Assembly (NCBI GenBank): GCA_013397075.1
Contig: VWZS01007655.1
Coordinates: 868,633 to 932,632, forward strand
Reading direction: 5' to 3'
DNA length: 64,000 bases
Source of the DNA: Rhabdornis inornatus
Taxonomy: Eukaryota; Chordata; Aves; Passeriformes; Rhabdornithidae
Under the pieces are notes generated by a model. That model saw only the letters and a list, made by a program, of their open reading frames with translations. It had not been told where the DNA came from and did no database searches. The translations under genes were made by a program, and so were the position numbers. This document shows, piece after piece, positions 25,166 through 37,472 of this stretch (its first letter is position 1; every line of letters starts with the position of its first letter).

Positions 25166-28100
25166 GTAATGTCTATTGAAATACAGAAGAATCACTTTAT
25201 TTTGCTTTTGTTGAACACTTTCTGATGCTGGCAGTTTGATTTTCCCTTTGTTTTCCTCTAGTGGTATGTTAATGGGATCCTCTTATTCTATGATGGAGTA
25301 ATGGAGTGCAAGTCCTTTATTTTAGCAACAAGACTATGCTGTTGTGTTCTATCCTTTGCCCATCACTTTAAGTGTGAATATGTATCCTCCTGAATACCAG
25401 TCCAAACAATTTTCATGAGAACACTTAAAAAATAAAGCTCAATTAATTTGTAGTAATTTGTTCCTTGCTGGCAAAAACCTTGTATGAAGAGTTGTTTCAA
25501 AGGAGTGAGTGTTGGAAGTGCTGACCCTGACAGATGTGTGAGGGCTTAGGTTTGGTGCTGGTGCAGCTGGAGCTGGGCTGCTCCAGGCAGGGCTGGGTTC
25601 AGTCCAGAGGCTGGCAGGGGGCTGTGGAGCAGAGCAGGTGCTCAGCTCTGTGCTAAGGGCATGCTTCACTCACACACAACCCATCACAGTGAAGCAGGGA
25701 ATTCCAGATATGATTTTCAAGGCACCCTAATTGGATTAGAGGGATTGTATTAAAGATATGTTGGCTATGAAATGTTTAGAGGATTAATGCCCAATGATTT
25801 TTTTTCCTTCTTAAACCATCTTTACTAATCCCTCTTGATCAGAAGCAGCTTCTGGAAAGCATTCTAGCCAGGAAGGAGAGCCCAGCCCTACCTCACCCAT
25901 CTCCAGGAGGAGAGACATGGGCTGTTACATGCAGTGCACAGACCAAAATTCTCCATTTTACTTAGATCCACAGTACTCATTGTCACTGGTCCTTGTTTTT
26001 TCTGAAAATGTGAATATTTGTGCCCTTTACATTTTCCATATTAATGAACAATTTTGGGATGTAAGGGTGGCCTGTGTAAGAATTTACATCCATCTATTTC
26101 TCCTGTGTTTTAACCTGTCTATATATGCTAAAATCTAGCTCAAGTAGTACAGTGTCATTTATTATTCAGATGTTATTGTAACTGAGCATACCATACAATT
26201 ACATTCTTGAAATCTGTTGAAGGAACCAGTGTTAATTACTTACAGTAGGATCTATTTGCTGGTGGAAATGTCTTGATATAATTATGTTGTGTTCCTCTGT
26301 CTGACAACCAATATACTCAGAGAAGATTGGTCCTTTTTTTCTTCTCTGTTAAGTAAAATTATTGACATTCCACAATGATTCTTTATGTAGTACACATGGT
26401 AGCAAGGACTACACAGGTGCTTTCTGGAGGCACAAAAGCTGATCATGGGTAAATGAGAAATACTTTGGGTCATTTGACATAAAGGATATTTGACGAGTTA
26501 TGTGTCAAAAAATTAGTTAAGCTGAAAAATGTGTACTCTGAGTGCAGAAACTGCATTTGTTTCTGGGGGAAGCTGGTTTTTTAGGTGTGCTCTTTTACTT
26601 TGAATGCTTCAATTGCCAGTGTTTCCTAGCTAATCTACCAGTGTATACAAACTCGAGGCATATATGTATTTATTGTACCTACACATACCTGCAGATGTGA
26701 ATCTGATATCTGGCACATCTTTTATTGCCACAGTGTGAGATTCTTAGCAGCCCTGCCGCCTTTGAAATCTGTAAAGTTTAACTCAAAGGGATGCAGGGGA
26801 AGCAGATCCTGACAGCTTTGGAATGAATTTGCACCAGACCTGTGATATTTATCTTTTCTCTCTCTTTTGACTGTGTTGTGAAATTTCTGTTAATTTCACT
26901 CACAGTGCAAGTGCCAGCTAAAACATGAGGCTAAACTTTCCCATTTTGCACCACATTGACAGGGAACAGGTATGAGGGTTGATTTTTGCTTTTGCTAGTG
27001 CAGCCTTTATTCTCAGTACCTAAACCTGACCTTCTCAAACTAGCTATGTAAAATACATGTGAAAGTATTTACTTTTTTGGTCTGTTTCCAACACTATGTT
27101 CATTATTATCTTGAACAGAGAATAAAGGCAGACTCTGTCCTTCCAGTTCTACATTTAAAAAATAGGAGACAGATGTAATGGAATCTCAAAGGGAGTATTA
27201 ACTTTGAGTTAACAGACCAGATATTCATATGGTATAAATTAACTTGGTCCTGGCTTTATAGCAGTTGATTGTAGTGATTAACTGTTAATTTCTTAAGATT
27301 ATTTGTGAGAAGAGATACTTTACATAGGACTTGAAAGATGACAGCACAGTAAAACAGAAAGGGAAAACATTGATCAGGCAGGTAACAAACATGCTTTTAT
27401 CTACCTATTCATTTCTTGGTAGTCTCAGCAGTACGTAATATCTCCTGGGAGGTTATGTGAAGTAGAGATGTGTGTAATTGCTTGTGTTTTCACTCCTTAT
27501 TGATTATTCTTGCTGTGAGCATGAGAGGAAGAGATGGTGTAAAGGTTACGGTGTGCCAGTCTCCAAACACACTGGAACAGACACTCCAATCAGTAAAGGC
27601 TGTTTCAAATGCTAATTTAAAGTATAAACCTTGATATACTTCTGTTGCTATTTTGCTTGGTATTTGTTATATTGATAGTGTTACTTTGTTTGATGTCTGC
27701 CTTGGTTACTCCACAGTAACTGATTGGCTTTCAGGTTTCTGTTCCTTGAAGGCTTCAACTTCCTGATGCTTTGAGGCAGAGGAGAAAGTCTGAACTGAAA
27801 TAAGGGCATTTTCTACGTTTTCTTCTTGTCCTGCACAAGAAATCTAAAGGCTTTTCAGGAGGGAAGGGAGTGAGGCTCTTCAGAGAAGAGCTGACTCCAA
27901 AGCCCATAGTTGGTTTTGGCATGAATGGTGGTGAGGCTGTCACTGGTGTCCCAGTTGGGATGTAATCCATCCACAGCCAGAAGGCTGGCAGCCTCTGCAG
28001 TGTAATTCAGGCCACCTAAATCAGTAGTGAATTTTTCAGAAAATGCAAATTGTGGATGAGGTTTTATAAATGTTTCAGCCTGGGTTTGTGTCATCTGTTT

Positions 28101-28718
28101 TCTTGGGAGTGGTGGGATGACTTCTCTTTCATGACAAATTCCTGTTCTCATCAGTTTGGGGCTGTTGATAGGAGCATCCTTAGCAACAACCAGTGCTGGA
28201 TAAGATTACTAAACACATGCTTCATTTCAATCCTTTCACTTCTTGCCTTCTGTAACCTCTCCCACACTAAGGAGCACAAGTCAGCTCTTGGAGCACAAGA
28301 GCTGAATAAAGTGTCTCCTCCTGCAGTGAGCTTTCTGTAAGAGAAGGGTGGCTCCACACAGTGAGAAAACTCTCAGAGATTGTGTGTTAGCCATAAAAGA
28401 CAGTACTGCTGTTTTTCTTTTTATCTTGGGTGTATTGTCATGGAACTGGTGCACTCAGCAGCTGTTCCTTCTTGCAGTGATGAGCTGGTTGGGCTCCACA
28501 GGTTTTGACTCTGGGCTGGGAATGGGCTGTGGGTTTGTCCTGAGAGCCAAGCTGGAAAATCTCTTTTATTTGAGTTTTTTCTTAAGGCTGTGTGACACAG
28601 GCAGCTGTGAATAGTGGTCTTTCTCTTTTTTTGTGGTTTCCAAGGGTGTTACCTCTCAAATGTTAAGTCATGGAGTCAAAGAATGGTTTGGGTTGGAAGG
28701 AACCTTAAAGATCATCCT

Positions 28719-29281
28719 ACCATGTGCACAGATGCCTTCCACTAGACCAGTGCAATTATTAATTTCTTCATAGTATCTAATCCAAATTTCCCCTCTTTCA
28801 GTTTGTAGCCATTACTCCTTGTCCTGTCACTACAGTTCCTGACAAAGGATCCCTCCCCTTGCAGTCCCCCTCCAGGCACTGGAAGGTTGCTACCATGTCT
28901 CTACAGGACCTTCTCTTCTCCAGGCTGAACAGCCCAACTCTCTGAGCCTGTCTCCACAGGGAGGGTGTTCCAGTTCTCTTACCAGCTTCATGGCCTCCTN
29001 ACCATGTGCACAGATGCCTTCCACTAGACCAGTGCAATTATTAATTTCTTCATAGTATCTAATCCAAATTTCCCCTCTTTCAGTTTGTAGCCATTACTCC
29101 TTGTCCTGTCACTACAGTTCCTGACAAAGGATCCCTCCCCTTGCAGTCCCCCTCCAGGCACTGGAAGGTTGCTACCATGTCTCTACAGGACCTTCTCTTC
29201 TCCAGGCTGAACAGCCCAACTCTCTGAGCCTGTCTCCACAGGGAGGGTGTTCCAGTTCTCTTACCAGCTTCATGGCCTCCT
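28719..29281. repeat. Perfect 281-bp direct duplication around a single N
   Basis: Bases 28719-28999 and 29001-29281 appear identical by eye, both running from ACCATGTGCACAG to CATGGCCTCCT, with one N at 29000 between them. The second copy continues naturally into unique CR1 sequence, and the first begins naturally after the CR1 3' tail. Perfect identity inside an otherwise diverged old CR1, with an N exactly at the junction, points to two overlapping contig ends that were abutted rather than merged. Confidence 0.95.
29000..29000. other. Ambiguous base N (scaffold junction)
   Basis: This is the only N in the window. It sits precisely between the two identical 281-bp copies, so it most likely marks a minimal gap placed between two overlapping contigs. 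Confidence 0.95.
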
Positions 29282-29589
29282 GGACTTGCTCCACATCCTT
29301 GTCTTGGGAGTATCAGAAGTGGTTGCAGTGTTCCTGATGGGGTCTCACAAGAGCAGAGCAGAAGGGCAGAATCCCCTCTCTCAACCTGCTGGCCACACTG
29401 CTTTGGATGCAGCCCAGGGTTTGGCTGGGTTTTGGACTGTGAAGTGAAACTAAGGTTAAGGTGCAAGAGGAACCAGTGGTTTTTGCGAGGAATATTTGTG
29501 TCTGTTCTTGGCTTACATCTCTGAAGTCTAGTAAGGTCACTGAATATACTAAAAATAGCCTGATGCTCATTTAAATGGCATTTTGTATT

Positions 29590-29715
29590 CACCCTGATAA
29601 CACTAATCATGATGTGCTAATTGGCTGTTAATTGATATGATAAATACTATTATTATGAGATTCATTCTAATTCATCATTAATTAATTTACTGTTGCTTTT
29701 GAGTGTTATTTATTC
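29590..29715. promoter_or_regulatory. Candidate homeodomain-site cluster
   Basis: Within about 100 bp there are at least five TAAT/ATTA cores (CTAATCAT, CTAATTGG, GTTAATTGAT, CTAATTC, CATTAATTAATTTA). Dense, mixed homeodomain cores in unique sequence resemble vertebrate conserved enhancers, but they are also expected at some rate in AT-rich DNA. Confidence 0.2.
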
Positions 29716-31513
29716 ATGGCAGTCAGTCGGAATAGGGAGAAAATGCTTGACTAACACTCCAGCAAAACTACAAATAATTGAGATTTGTTTCCCAGGAATG
29801 ATACCATTTTCATAATTAGAATAGTCAGCTTGTTAGAGAGATGATTGGCCTGCCTAGATAAGTATTGTAGTAAATTAAGTTTAGTGTGTATTGCAAGTGC
29901 AGTATAGTGGAATCTGATAATTAGTTGGTCATTTACAAATCATAAAAATGGTTTCAGTAATGACTCGATACTGGCTGCGAGATAGAACAAATTTTTTGCT
30001 TGAAATATGGTAGGCTGCTTCAAACCAAATGCTGTCTGCTTTTGCTAGAAATTTAGTGAATATGAGTGTGCTGCTGCTGCTGCACACACAGATGTACATG
30101 GGCCCTGGAGGTTGATTTTGAACCGTTCTGTGTTATCCCAACTGCTTTTGCAGGTTTTGTGATACAAAAAAATTGCTGTCCTTGTTTTCAAGGTTTTTAT
30201 ATTTCTTCATTTACAGTGAATTCTGAAAATCATGTGAAAAAGACATATTCACCAAATTTTCTGGTGTGTGGTGTCTTTCTATATTTGTGTAATGGCTGAT
30301 GTCTGCCCCAATGGGTTCTTGAGTGAGTCTTGGAAGTACTGCATGCAGAACAAATATTACATAGCTGCAACAGGAGGATGACAAAGCTGGGGTGGAAATG
30401 TTTTCTTTTAAATTCCAAAACAGAGAAATACTTTTTGGGTTTTTTTCCCTTGGGATAAAATAGAAAAAAAAAAATCTTCTTATGATCTAGCTGTAAATAT
30501 GAAACACTTATTTCTGTCCTCTTTCTACCTTTATTCTTTCATGCCCATTACTTTTCTGTTCATGAACAGCAGAGCTGAACCTACATGTGTAATTTCAGTG
30601 AGTTTCCCTTTTTATATCTGCAGGGATGCAGAGCTGCTTATCAGCTCACAAACTCACTGTAGAGAAACTTCCAGTGATCTCATGAAGGGAATTTCCATCT
30701 GTAAGGCAGTGATTCTTCTCCTCTGACTGCCCTAAGTTTGTGCTGTCACCCTCTGAAATGATTAAAGAAGACTCAAAATGCCCACATCAGCAGCTCCTTT
30801 GTTCCAAGCCAGGGCTTCTTCTCAGCATGGAAAGAACATTACTGAAATCTGTCTCTTAAAAGTTAAATGCAGTAGCCACTGAGTGCTTCTAAATTATGTC
30901 TCACTGCTTCCCTCCTGCCTTGCATTGATTTTTTGCTTATGGGTTACTTGATCATATGAAGTTACAGAGGATCATAAATTACAGTTCCTATAATTTTTGA
31001 TGGAGTCTGAGACTGAAAAGTCGTAGAATAAGGTTGTTGAGATAAAATATTACTTCAAAAAAATGGAATATCCACTCTTCAATAGCAGCATGATTTCTGA
31101 TTTTTTTTCCAAAGTGCTCAATGCTAACTCAGAGATAAAAAGTACAGGTAAAAGCAATTTTAAGGAAATCTACAGAACATAGCTAGCAATACTTAATTCT
31201 TTAAATCATGACCACCTCCCTCTCTAATCCCCATGCCTGGGGACAGTTGTGCAGAAGATCATCTCAACTGATTTCACCTCTCTTACTTTGCTAAGCAAGT
31301 TAAAACCCACTAGGAGAAGCCACACCTCTGATCAGTCATGATAATTCTCTTTTTCAGGAGCTTAGTTTGCTTTGCTAGAGCCCCTCACTGACCTGGGCAG
31401 TGGATGTGCTAGGCTCAATGGGCACACAAGGTGCTGATTCCACTTTATGGTCAATATTTTATTTACCGGAGGGGTCTTCTGCACAGTGAACAGCCCAGAG
31501 ATCAGTGGGCATT

Positions 31514-31567
31514 TTACATATATGTAATTGCAATAATTAAAAATAATTATATGTATATATATGTAAT
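31514..31567. repeat. AT-rich palindromic tract
   Basis: This starts with the perfect 14-bp palindrome TTACATATATGTAA (31514-31527), followed by AATAATTAAAAATAATTA and a run of TATATATATG. It is likely a decayed AT microsatellite able to fold on itself. Confidence 0.8.
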
Positions 31568-31585
31568 CAGTGCTCTCCTGAAATC

Positions 31586-31597
31586 TTTTTTTTTTTT
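31586..31597. repeat. Poly-T run (T12)
   Basis: Twelve consecutive T in intron 3, just after the AT-rich palindromic tract. No adjacent element was recognised. Confidence 0.9.
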
Positions 31598-33408
31598 CAC
31601 TGAAGATCTCCACAAGGACCACAATGGAAACAAGTGAATAATTTCTTAGACTGGAAATGAAAATAGGCGTCCCAAAGTTGGGACTAATGTTGCTAAAGAA
31701 AGTTTTCTAGGTTCTGGCGTAGGAAAAATCATCTTTTCATCTAAGTACGATTGGCACACTCCATGCTTCAGGATTTACCTCTCCTGTGCAGGGTGTCCTC
31801 AGTGAAGGGTACTGCAGCAAGACAAACCATCCCCTCTGGAGCCTGATGGCAAGAGATGCACTTGCTGTGATGGACCATGGAGCTTAGCTCCAGCAAGAGT
31901 TCTGGCTCAGCCCAGGGCAATGTTGCTGTTATCAAACCCTCAGACAAAAATCTTCTCATCAGGTCCTGATGACTCACTGGTAATTGCTCAGTGACATTTT
32001 TTGTGGTTTTTGTATAACCCTCCAACTACTTTTATTACCAGTTCTGATATAAAATTTTTGTGTCCTAAATGAAAGCATTGTGTTTATTTATTCATTTATT
32101 TTTGGTCTTGCCACATTTAAGCAAGGCAAACCTGTTTCTGCTCTAATCAAAATGGAAAACATTTTCAGATGAAAGCCAAGCCTGGAAATTTTCAGCCTGC
32201 TGTGTTGTTGAGTTGTGAGCAATTGAGAAGGAGTTGATAGTGGAAATCTGACTTCAGCAACTACCACTCAGCTGGCTGTTGCAGAAATGGTCCCACTGGA
32301 GGGAATGGGGCTGCTCCTTGGAGTTTAAGTAGGGGCTACAGAGCTCTGCCTCTTTGGAGTGATTATGGCTCATACTCCTGCTATAATGACAGGGCTTCTG
32401 ATTGCATTTATGGGTGTAATAGCAGTAAACACTCTGCTGAACTACACAGCAATAACTCCACTAATGTCTATCCATTGATTCATGGATCAAGGCACAGTGT
32501 ACACACACAGCTGGGTTCAGATGAAGTCAGCAGCATCCAGGTATCTCTGTGCAGAGGAAATCTGTTGGACAGCCAGAACAATACCAGACTGAGAACAGAA
32601 AAGGTGATGGGTTGATTTATAAAATATCAGATGGTTCACAAAATAGATTGAAAGATTGCTTTGTGCTGCTGGGGAAGTGTGATCCCATTAATTAACAGTA
32701 GAGGTAAGAGATCAGCAGGCTGGCTCTGAGTTATATTGGGGGATGATTGAACATAATGTGGCATCATAACAAATGTGAAAATGGTTGCACTATCTCCATT
32801 ATTCTGGAATTTAGTAATACTGTAACAGTTGAAGATTAAGCTCTTAATTATGACTATTGATTTCTCTGGGCATAGAAAATGCAAGTTAAAATTGCACTAG
32901 AGCTGAAATTCTCCTGTTATCTTCAAAAACAGGTTTTCCTGCTAACACATTGGTGTCAGGCTTTGAGCAGGAAGCAAAAGGGAAGCTTTTACTTTTCTCA
33001 GTGAGTTTTTCGAAAGACATTTGTGAGAGAGCAAAGTGCCGTGGCTTGTTTTCAGTGGAGGGTAGCACAATAAATGCTCTTTGATACAAGGGCTGGAAGA
33101 TGTTTGTTTATGAGCTGGGTGTGCACTTTGCCTTCTGCTGAGGTTCCAGTTTCTCTGGAGCAAGGCAATGTGAGAAGTTGCTCTTCTATCCTGTTCTTCT
33201 ATCCACAATGTTCCTATTGTGCAATGAAACAGCAGCTTTAGGGAAGCTTAAGACAAGTCGTGCTTCAAGGCCAGGGCTGTTTCACCTGTGCCAGATGACC
33301 CTAAAGAGGATATTCCATTCACTCTCCACTGGCTCACATGTGCAAAGCAATTCTGAGGGTGGAGCTGTGCTCCCAGGATGGAACTGTAACAATCTTCACG
33401 GGTTTTGT

Positions 33409-33455
33409 TTTACTTTGTAAAGTAAACTTTTGCTTTACTTTCACAATTTTACTTT
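33409..33455. repeat. TTTACTTT repeat cluster with inverted copy
   Basis: TTTACTTT occurs at 33409-33416, 33434-33441 and 33448-33455, and as its exact reverse complement AAAGTAAA at 33419-33426. The first copy and the inverted copy form a palindrome with a 2-nt spacer. Confidence 0.85.
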
Positions 33456-35673
33456 GTATTAACATTGTGGTGTTTTTATTAAGGTTTGTAAAGCACTGAT
33501 TTGTGTAAATTATCCCAGAAAAAGGCAATTCCCTAAGCATGTAGGAAACTTCATTCAACAGGCAATACCCACACTCAGAGAAGCCTTCTTTCTGGGTGAG
33601 ATGGAGAGCAGCTCCAGTCCTGCTGAGACTGCCACAAGTGACCTGTGCAAGAGGAGATGGGAATTCTCTTGTGTGAGCTTGACTCATTTTTCTTGGAGAG
33701 GCAGACAATGGAATGTTGACACGTCACAAGTGTAGCAAAGGCTGGGAATAGGGAGTGCTGCAGAGGAAAGAAGCTACCCATGAATCAATCCTCTGTACCT
33801 GCTGGATGAGAGGAAGGTGGTCTTGGCAGCTGCTTTTGCAGGACTGAAGTGACTGAGGGTGGAGCTGGAATCATCATGTGGATTGAGCTTTAGTGCATGG
33901 GCAGAATGCAGTTAGTGATGTTCTGAAGTAGCTGTCAAATCCAAGTGCCTCCTTAAAATGCTTTTAGATTTTTATCACTAGTGAGTGGTAGGATGTTGAG
34001 TGAAATCATCTGATGCATTTTTTGTGTATCCTGTCCCAACAGCCTGAAGAGGATATGCTCCTACCTGAGGCATCTCATTAATATGCAGGCACTGACATGA
34101 TATGCTAGGCTTTGGTCTGCACGAGCTTTGTAGAAATGAAGTGGCTGGAGCTATTCAGGTCTTGACGTTGCTCATACACATCTGAAGTCCTACTGCAATT
34201 TTCACTAAGCAGATCCTCAACTGAATGTTTCCTGCCAATTTCATCTTCTTTGCAAACCAGGCTGGTTCTTTCTCAGTGAAGCAGTCTGCAAAATAGAGGG
34301 TGCTAAGCAGCCATGAGCTAAAACCAGGGAAGTTACAGTATAGAGCAAAGTAGCAGATAGTCTGACAGATGGAGAAAGTGTAACATTCTTTCTTTGTGAA
34401 ACTGCAGGAAGCCAAGAATAGGATTATATTAAAAAAGCCATAATAGTATGCAGGTGGTAAATGCAAGTATAAAACCCTAAACCTAAAAGAGAAGGAAGGA
34501 ACAAGCACATGAAGAAAAAAAGGTTAGAGAAGGAAAACAGCAGAGAGCAAAATATGTCACTGCAGGAATTTATCAGAGAAAACTGATGCAGTGAGGTGAC
34601 ATTTCAGGTGAAAATTTGAGAGCATTTTGTTCTCAGTAATTACTAGATAAATGATAGTGTAGGTATTGAAAGCAAGTTAGATTAAAATAAAAGACCCACA
34701 ATATGACTATTTTAAATTCCCCTCACCTTCTGCATATCACTGCAGAAAGCCAGTGATTTCAGCAAACAGGTACCCAAAAATGTAATGAAAACCACTAAAA
34801 ATATTTGAGTCCGTTGATGGGACATCATCAGCTTGAAATGAAAGCAGTTTAAAAGAAAAGTGGCTTGTTTTTGCAATTGCAATTGCCCTTCATTCCCCTG
34901 TCAGTTCTCTTTGCAAGCACATTTTCTTTCTCTCACAGTCCCTTTTTGTCCCTGTCACTCTGCAGAAACCCTAAGCACGTGCATGGGGAAGCTCATCAGC
35001 TGCACAGGAGAAACAGTAGAACTGGGCACAAGCTAATGGCCATAATAAACAAACTGAAAAATATAGAAGAAATTAAATTTAAGCTTTCTTTCTAATATTT
35101 TAATATTCATCTGAGTATTCCTGAACCAATGGTGGATGGTTTTTTAAAGAAATACCGTTTAAATTGTTTGTGTCCTGTGTAAAGTTAGGAGTGACTTATG
35201 GGGCTAGAAATTTCCTGATGTCTGGTCTGAATACAACAGGGGGCAATAAAATTGCATTAATTTCTGAGCAGCACTACTGCAAAGAGATGTGCCTTGAGGA
35301 AAGGTGTGCTCCATGGGGCAGGGAGCCTCTGGGACTCTGCAGGCTCTTTGGTGTTGTGGATCTGTGTGTGTTCCAGGACAGGGACACAGCTGCCCTTCAG
35401 CCCTTTACACAGTCCAGCTGAGAGCCACATCCTAGGCACATGGGACACCTCTGACATGTGGAGCTTTCCTGGGGCTCCAGGGTGGGAAAAGCAGATTCTG
35501 ACTTAGAGAAGTGTGCTAGGGAGGCACTGCTGAGGAGAAACTTGAAGGGAGAGCTGTGGGAGATGGCCATTCCCTTCTGGGAATGGGATGTGCTGCTCCC
35601 ATTGCAGCAGGATCTCTCTCGTTGCTGTCTAAAAGGAGTGTTTCAATTACTCAAGGGCATTTCAGTATAATTA

Positions 35674-35698
35674 AGGTGATCAAATTGTTTGATCACCT
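35674..35698. repeat. Perfect 11-bp inverted repeat with 3-nt loop
   Basis: AGGTGATCAAA, then TTG, then TTTGATCACCT: the two arms are exact reverse complements. It lies in intron 3, about 1.6 kb upstream of exon 4, and could form a compact hairpin or bind a symmetric factor. No known function. Confidence 0.9.
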
Positions 35699-37299
35699 AA
35701 ACAGTGCTCTGCAAACATGCAGTTGGTCTGTTTTTTCCAAGTTTATACTACTGCCTAAAATAAGGAGGAGATGCCCAGAAGGGATTAGGCAAAGGTCTTT
35801 TTTCTGTGTCCAGCTTTTATTTTGTAATTATTAAATTTGGAAAGCTTTTGGTATTGTTTACTTTCATCAACATATGTTTCCAGTTTCAGAAACCTTGGAA
35901 AAAGTGTCTTTCCCTCTCTCTTACTCTCACTTCACACTTGGCAAATGTCTTCTTTCATGCTCCTTATATCAAATCAAACAGACATGAGCATGTTTTTTTA
36001 ATAACTGTAGGAGATGTTTTGGAAAGTGCAGTGGGCTTTGTAGCTGCACTCAGGCTGTCTGATAACTGAGCCCAGGACCAGCCTCCAATTTGTCCTACAA
36101 CCTAGAGCAAGTGTCTCCACTGTCTGCAGAGGGAGTCTTGAGGTGCTGGGGATGTGGAGGTGGGAGAAGAAAGGGGCATCACAAAAGGCAGTAAGTGCAG
36201 AACCTGGTAACAGCTCAGATCTTAGGAATTTGAAAATTGTACCTCTGGCAGGGGGGACACACATCAAGTAGCTTTTAAGACAACACTATTCCTTTTGTTT
36301 AAAAAAAATAAAGTTACAATTTGAAAGAGGAAAATTTGAGCAGGAGGAGGTTTTTTGGCTTGGAGGTACTTTCCTTCTTTGACTGCTAATGTTCAAAATT
36401 TCAGGTTCTTTCTAAATCATTTTTGTTGAGAAAGGTCCTTACGAGGTCAGAGCACTGAAGAATGGTGTTGTTTCATTGAAGAATGAATCTCAGGTTTTGG
36501 ATATAATAATGTTTTTCTTACATTGTGTTCTGGTTTTTGAATTGCAGAGTGGGTACACAAACCAAAACCAAAGCACTTTAAATTTCTTATTAGAAATGTC
36601 CCTCCAGCTCTTCAGTTTATCAGTGCATCCTGTCTGAACCTCACACTGTGTTTGCTTTAGAAAAGGAAGACCAGAAATTACTCTGTTAAAATAAAAATGA
36701 ACAGGAATTTTAAATAGTATTGGAAGACCCCTACTCCTCCATGTAGAAGTGAAGATACGAAAGTTGCATTTAGATGTTCCAGGGCACATCTGCTGTTACA
36801 AATAAATGTATAAGTCAATAATCCTCAGCAGCTGTTCAGTAGCAGAGTTCCACCAGCTTCTCAGGAGAGCTGTGCTGATCATGGGAATGAGCAGCTTTGA
36901 CTAAACAGGGTTTTCCTTCTGGGGGAAGGTCGGCCTTGTCGTTGTTTGAATACTTTGGACACTAGTTACAAACTTGGAGGTGATTCCTTTGAAAGTTCAG
37001 ATGTCTGTACTCAGGTAGAGCTTGACACAGCTCATGAACATCTGGGTACTTGTCCATGCTTGTGCAGCCTTGTTGGGATGAGGCCCATGGGCATGGGCTG
37101 CTGCCCCAGGGATGCTGGCCCTGTGTGGGCACAGAGAAGGGGGTACAAACGGGATGGGACACAGGCTGGCACCCCTCAGGAGCTCTCACCCTGCCCTACA
37201 AAGGGCCTTGGAAGAAAGAGCCGAGGTGGAACGTGTACTGCTCTCTGCACCCCTGCCCTGTGGATACACTCAGATGTCCTGTGTTTTGTTTTTGAACAG

Positions 37300-37472
37300 G
37301 AAAAGCCAACAACAATGTTCAGTGGGATGAGGACTCCGTAGAATACATGCCAGCCAACCCAGTCAGGATCGCATTTGTCTTGGTTGTTCATGGCAGAGCT
37401 TCCCGGCAGCTCCAGCGCATGTTTAAGGCTATTTACCATAAAGACCATTTTTATTACATTCATGTTGACAAG
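37300..37472 (+). CDS. XYLT1: XYLT1 coding exon (equivalent to human exon 4): first nucleotide-sugar-binding strand
   Basis: This 173-nt exon starts in phase 1, completing the glycine codon begun in the previous exon, and ends in phase 0 after AAG. The acceptor is TTTGTTTTTGAACAG and the donor AAG|GTAATA, which is rather weak at +5. The frame reads GKANNNVQWDEDSVEYMP, then NPVRIAFVLVVHGRASRQL, and ends HFYYIHVDK. That is the start of the GT14 catalytic fold. By alignment to human XYLT1, the second-last valine of LVVHGR corresponds to Val333 and the aspartate of IHVDK to Asp361. As I recall, both contact UDP-xylose in the human enzyme. Residues such as RQLQRMFKAIYHKDHF are typical of XYLT1 rather than XYLT2. 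It lies only 632 bp from the next exon, whereas the introns on either side of the pair exceed 20 kb. Confidence 0.97.

Larger units (their letters stand above)
28668..29445 (-). mobile_element. CR1-type LINE fragment (antisense), containing an assembly duplication
   Basis: The left edge reads GGTTTGGGTTGGAAGGAACC followed by TTAAAGATCATC, the reverse complement of a CR1 3' end. The remainder on the minus strand includes GGCTGCATCCAAAGCAGTG, GGCCAGCAGGTTGAGAGAGG and TTCAGCCTGGAGAAGAGAAGG. It encodes VGLFSLEKRRSCRDMVATFQ, a piece of CR1 ORF2. The copy is broken: 281 bp of it appear twice around an N at 29000, and sequence between the 3' tail and the coding part is shortened. If the duplication is artificial, the real element is about 496 bp. 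Confidence 0.92.
8397..37299 (+). other. XYLT1: XYLT1 intron between exons 3 and 4 (28.9 kb)
   Basis: The borders are GTAAGC...AACAG. The intron is mostly AT-rich unique sequence. It holds two minus-strand CR1 fragments (17508-17720 and 28668-29445), the single-N junction at 29000, short simple repeats (19872-19903, 21307-21330, 22500-22523, 31586-31597), several perfect short inverted repeats, and GC-rich, CpG-poor patches such as 20690-21010. Some AT-rich blocks with dense homeodomain-type cores or retained CpGs (14205-14345, 24990-25165, 29590-29715) could be regulatory. Outside the listed elements I recognise nothing. Confidence 0.9.

Noticed and set aside
29080..29610. Minus-strand open frame of 176 codons as a host gene
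   Set aside because: The part encoding GLFSLEKRR and similar wording is CR1 ORF2 debris, and the frame crosses the artificial duplication region.
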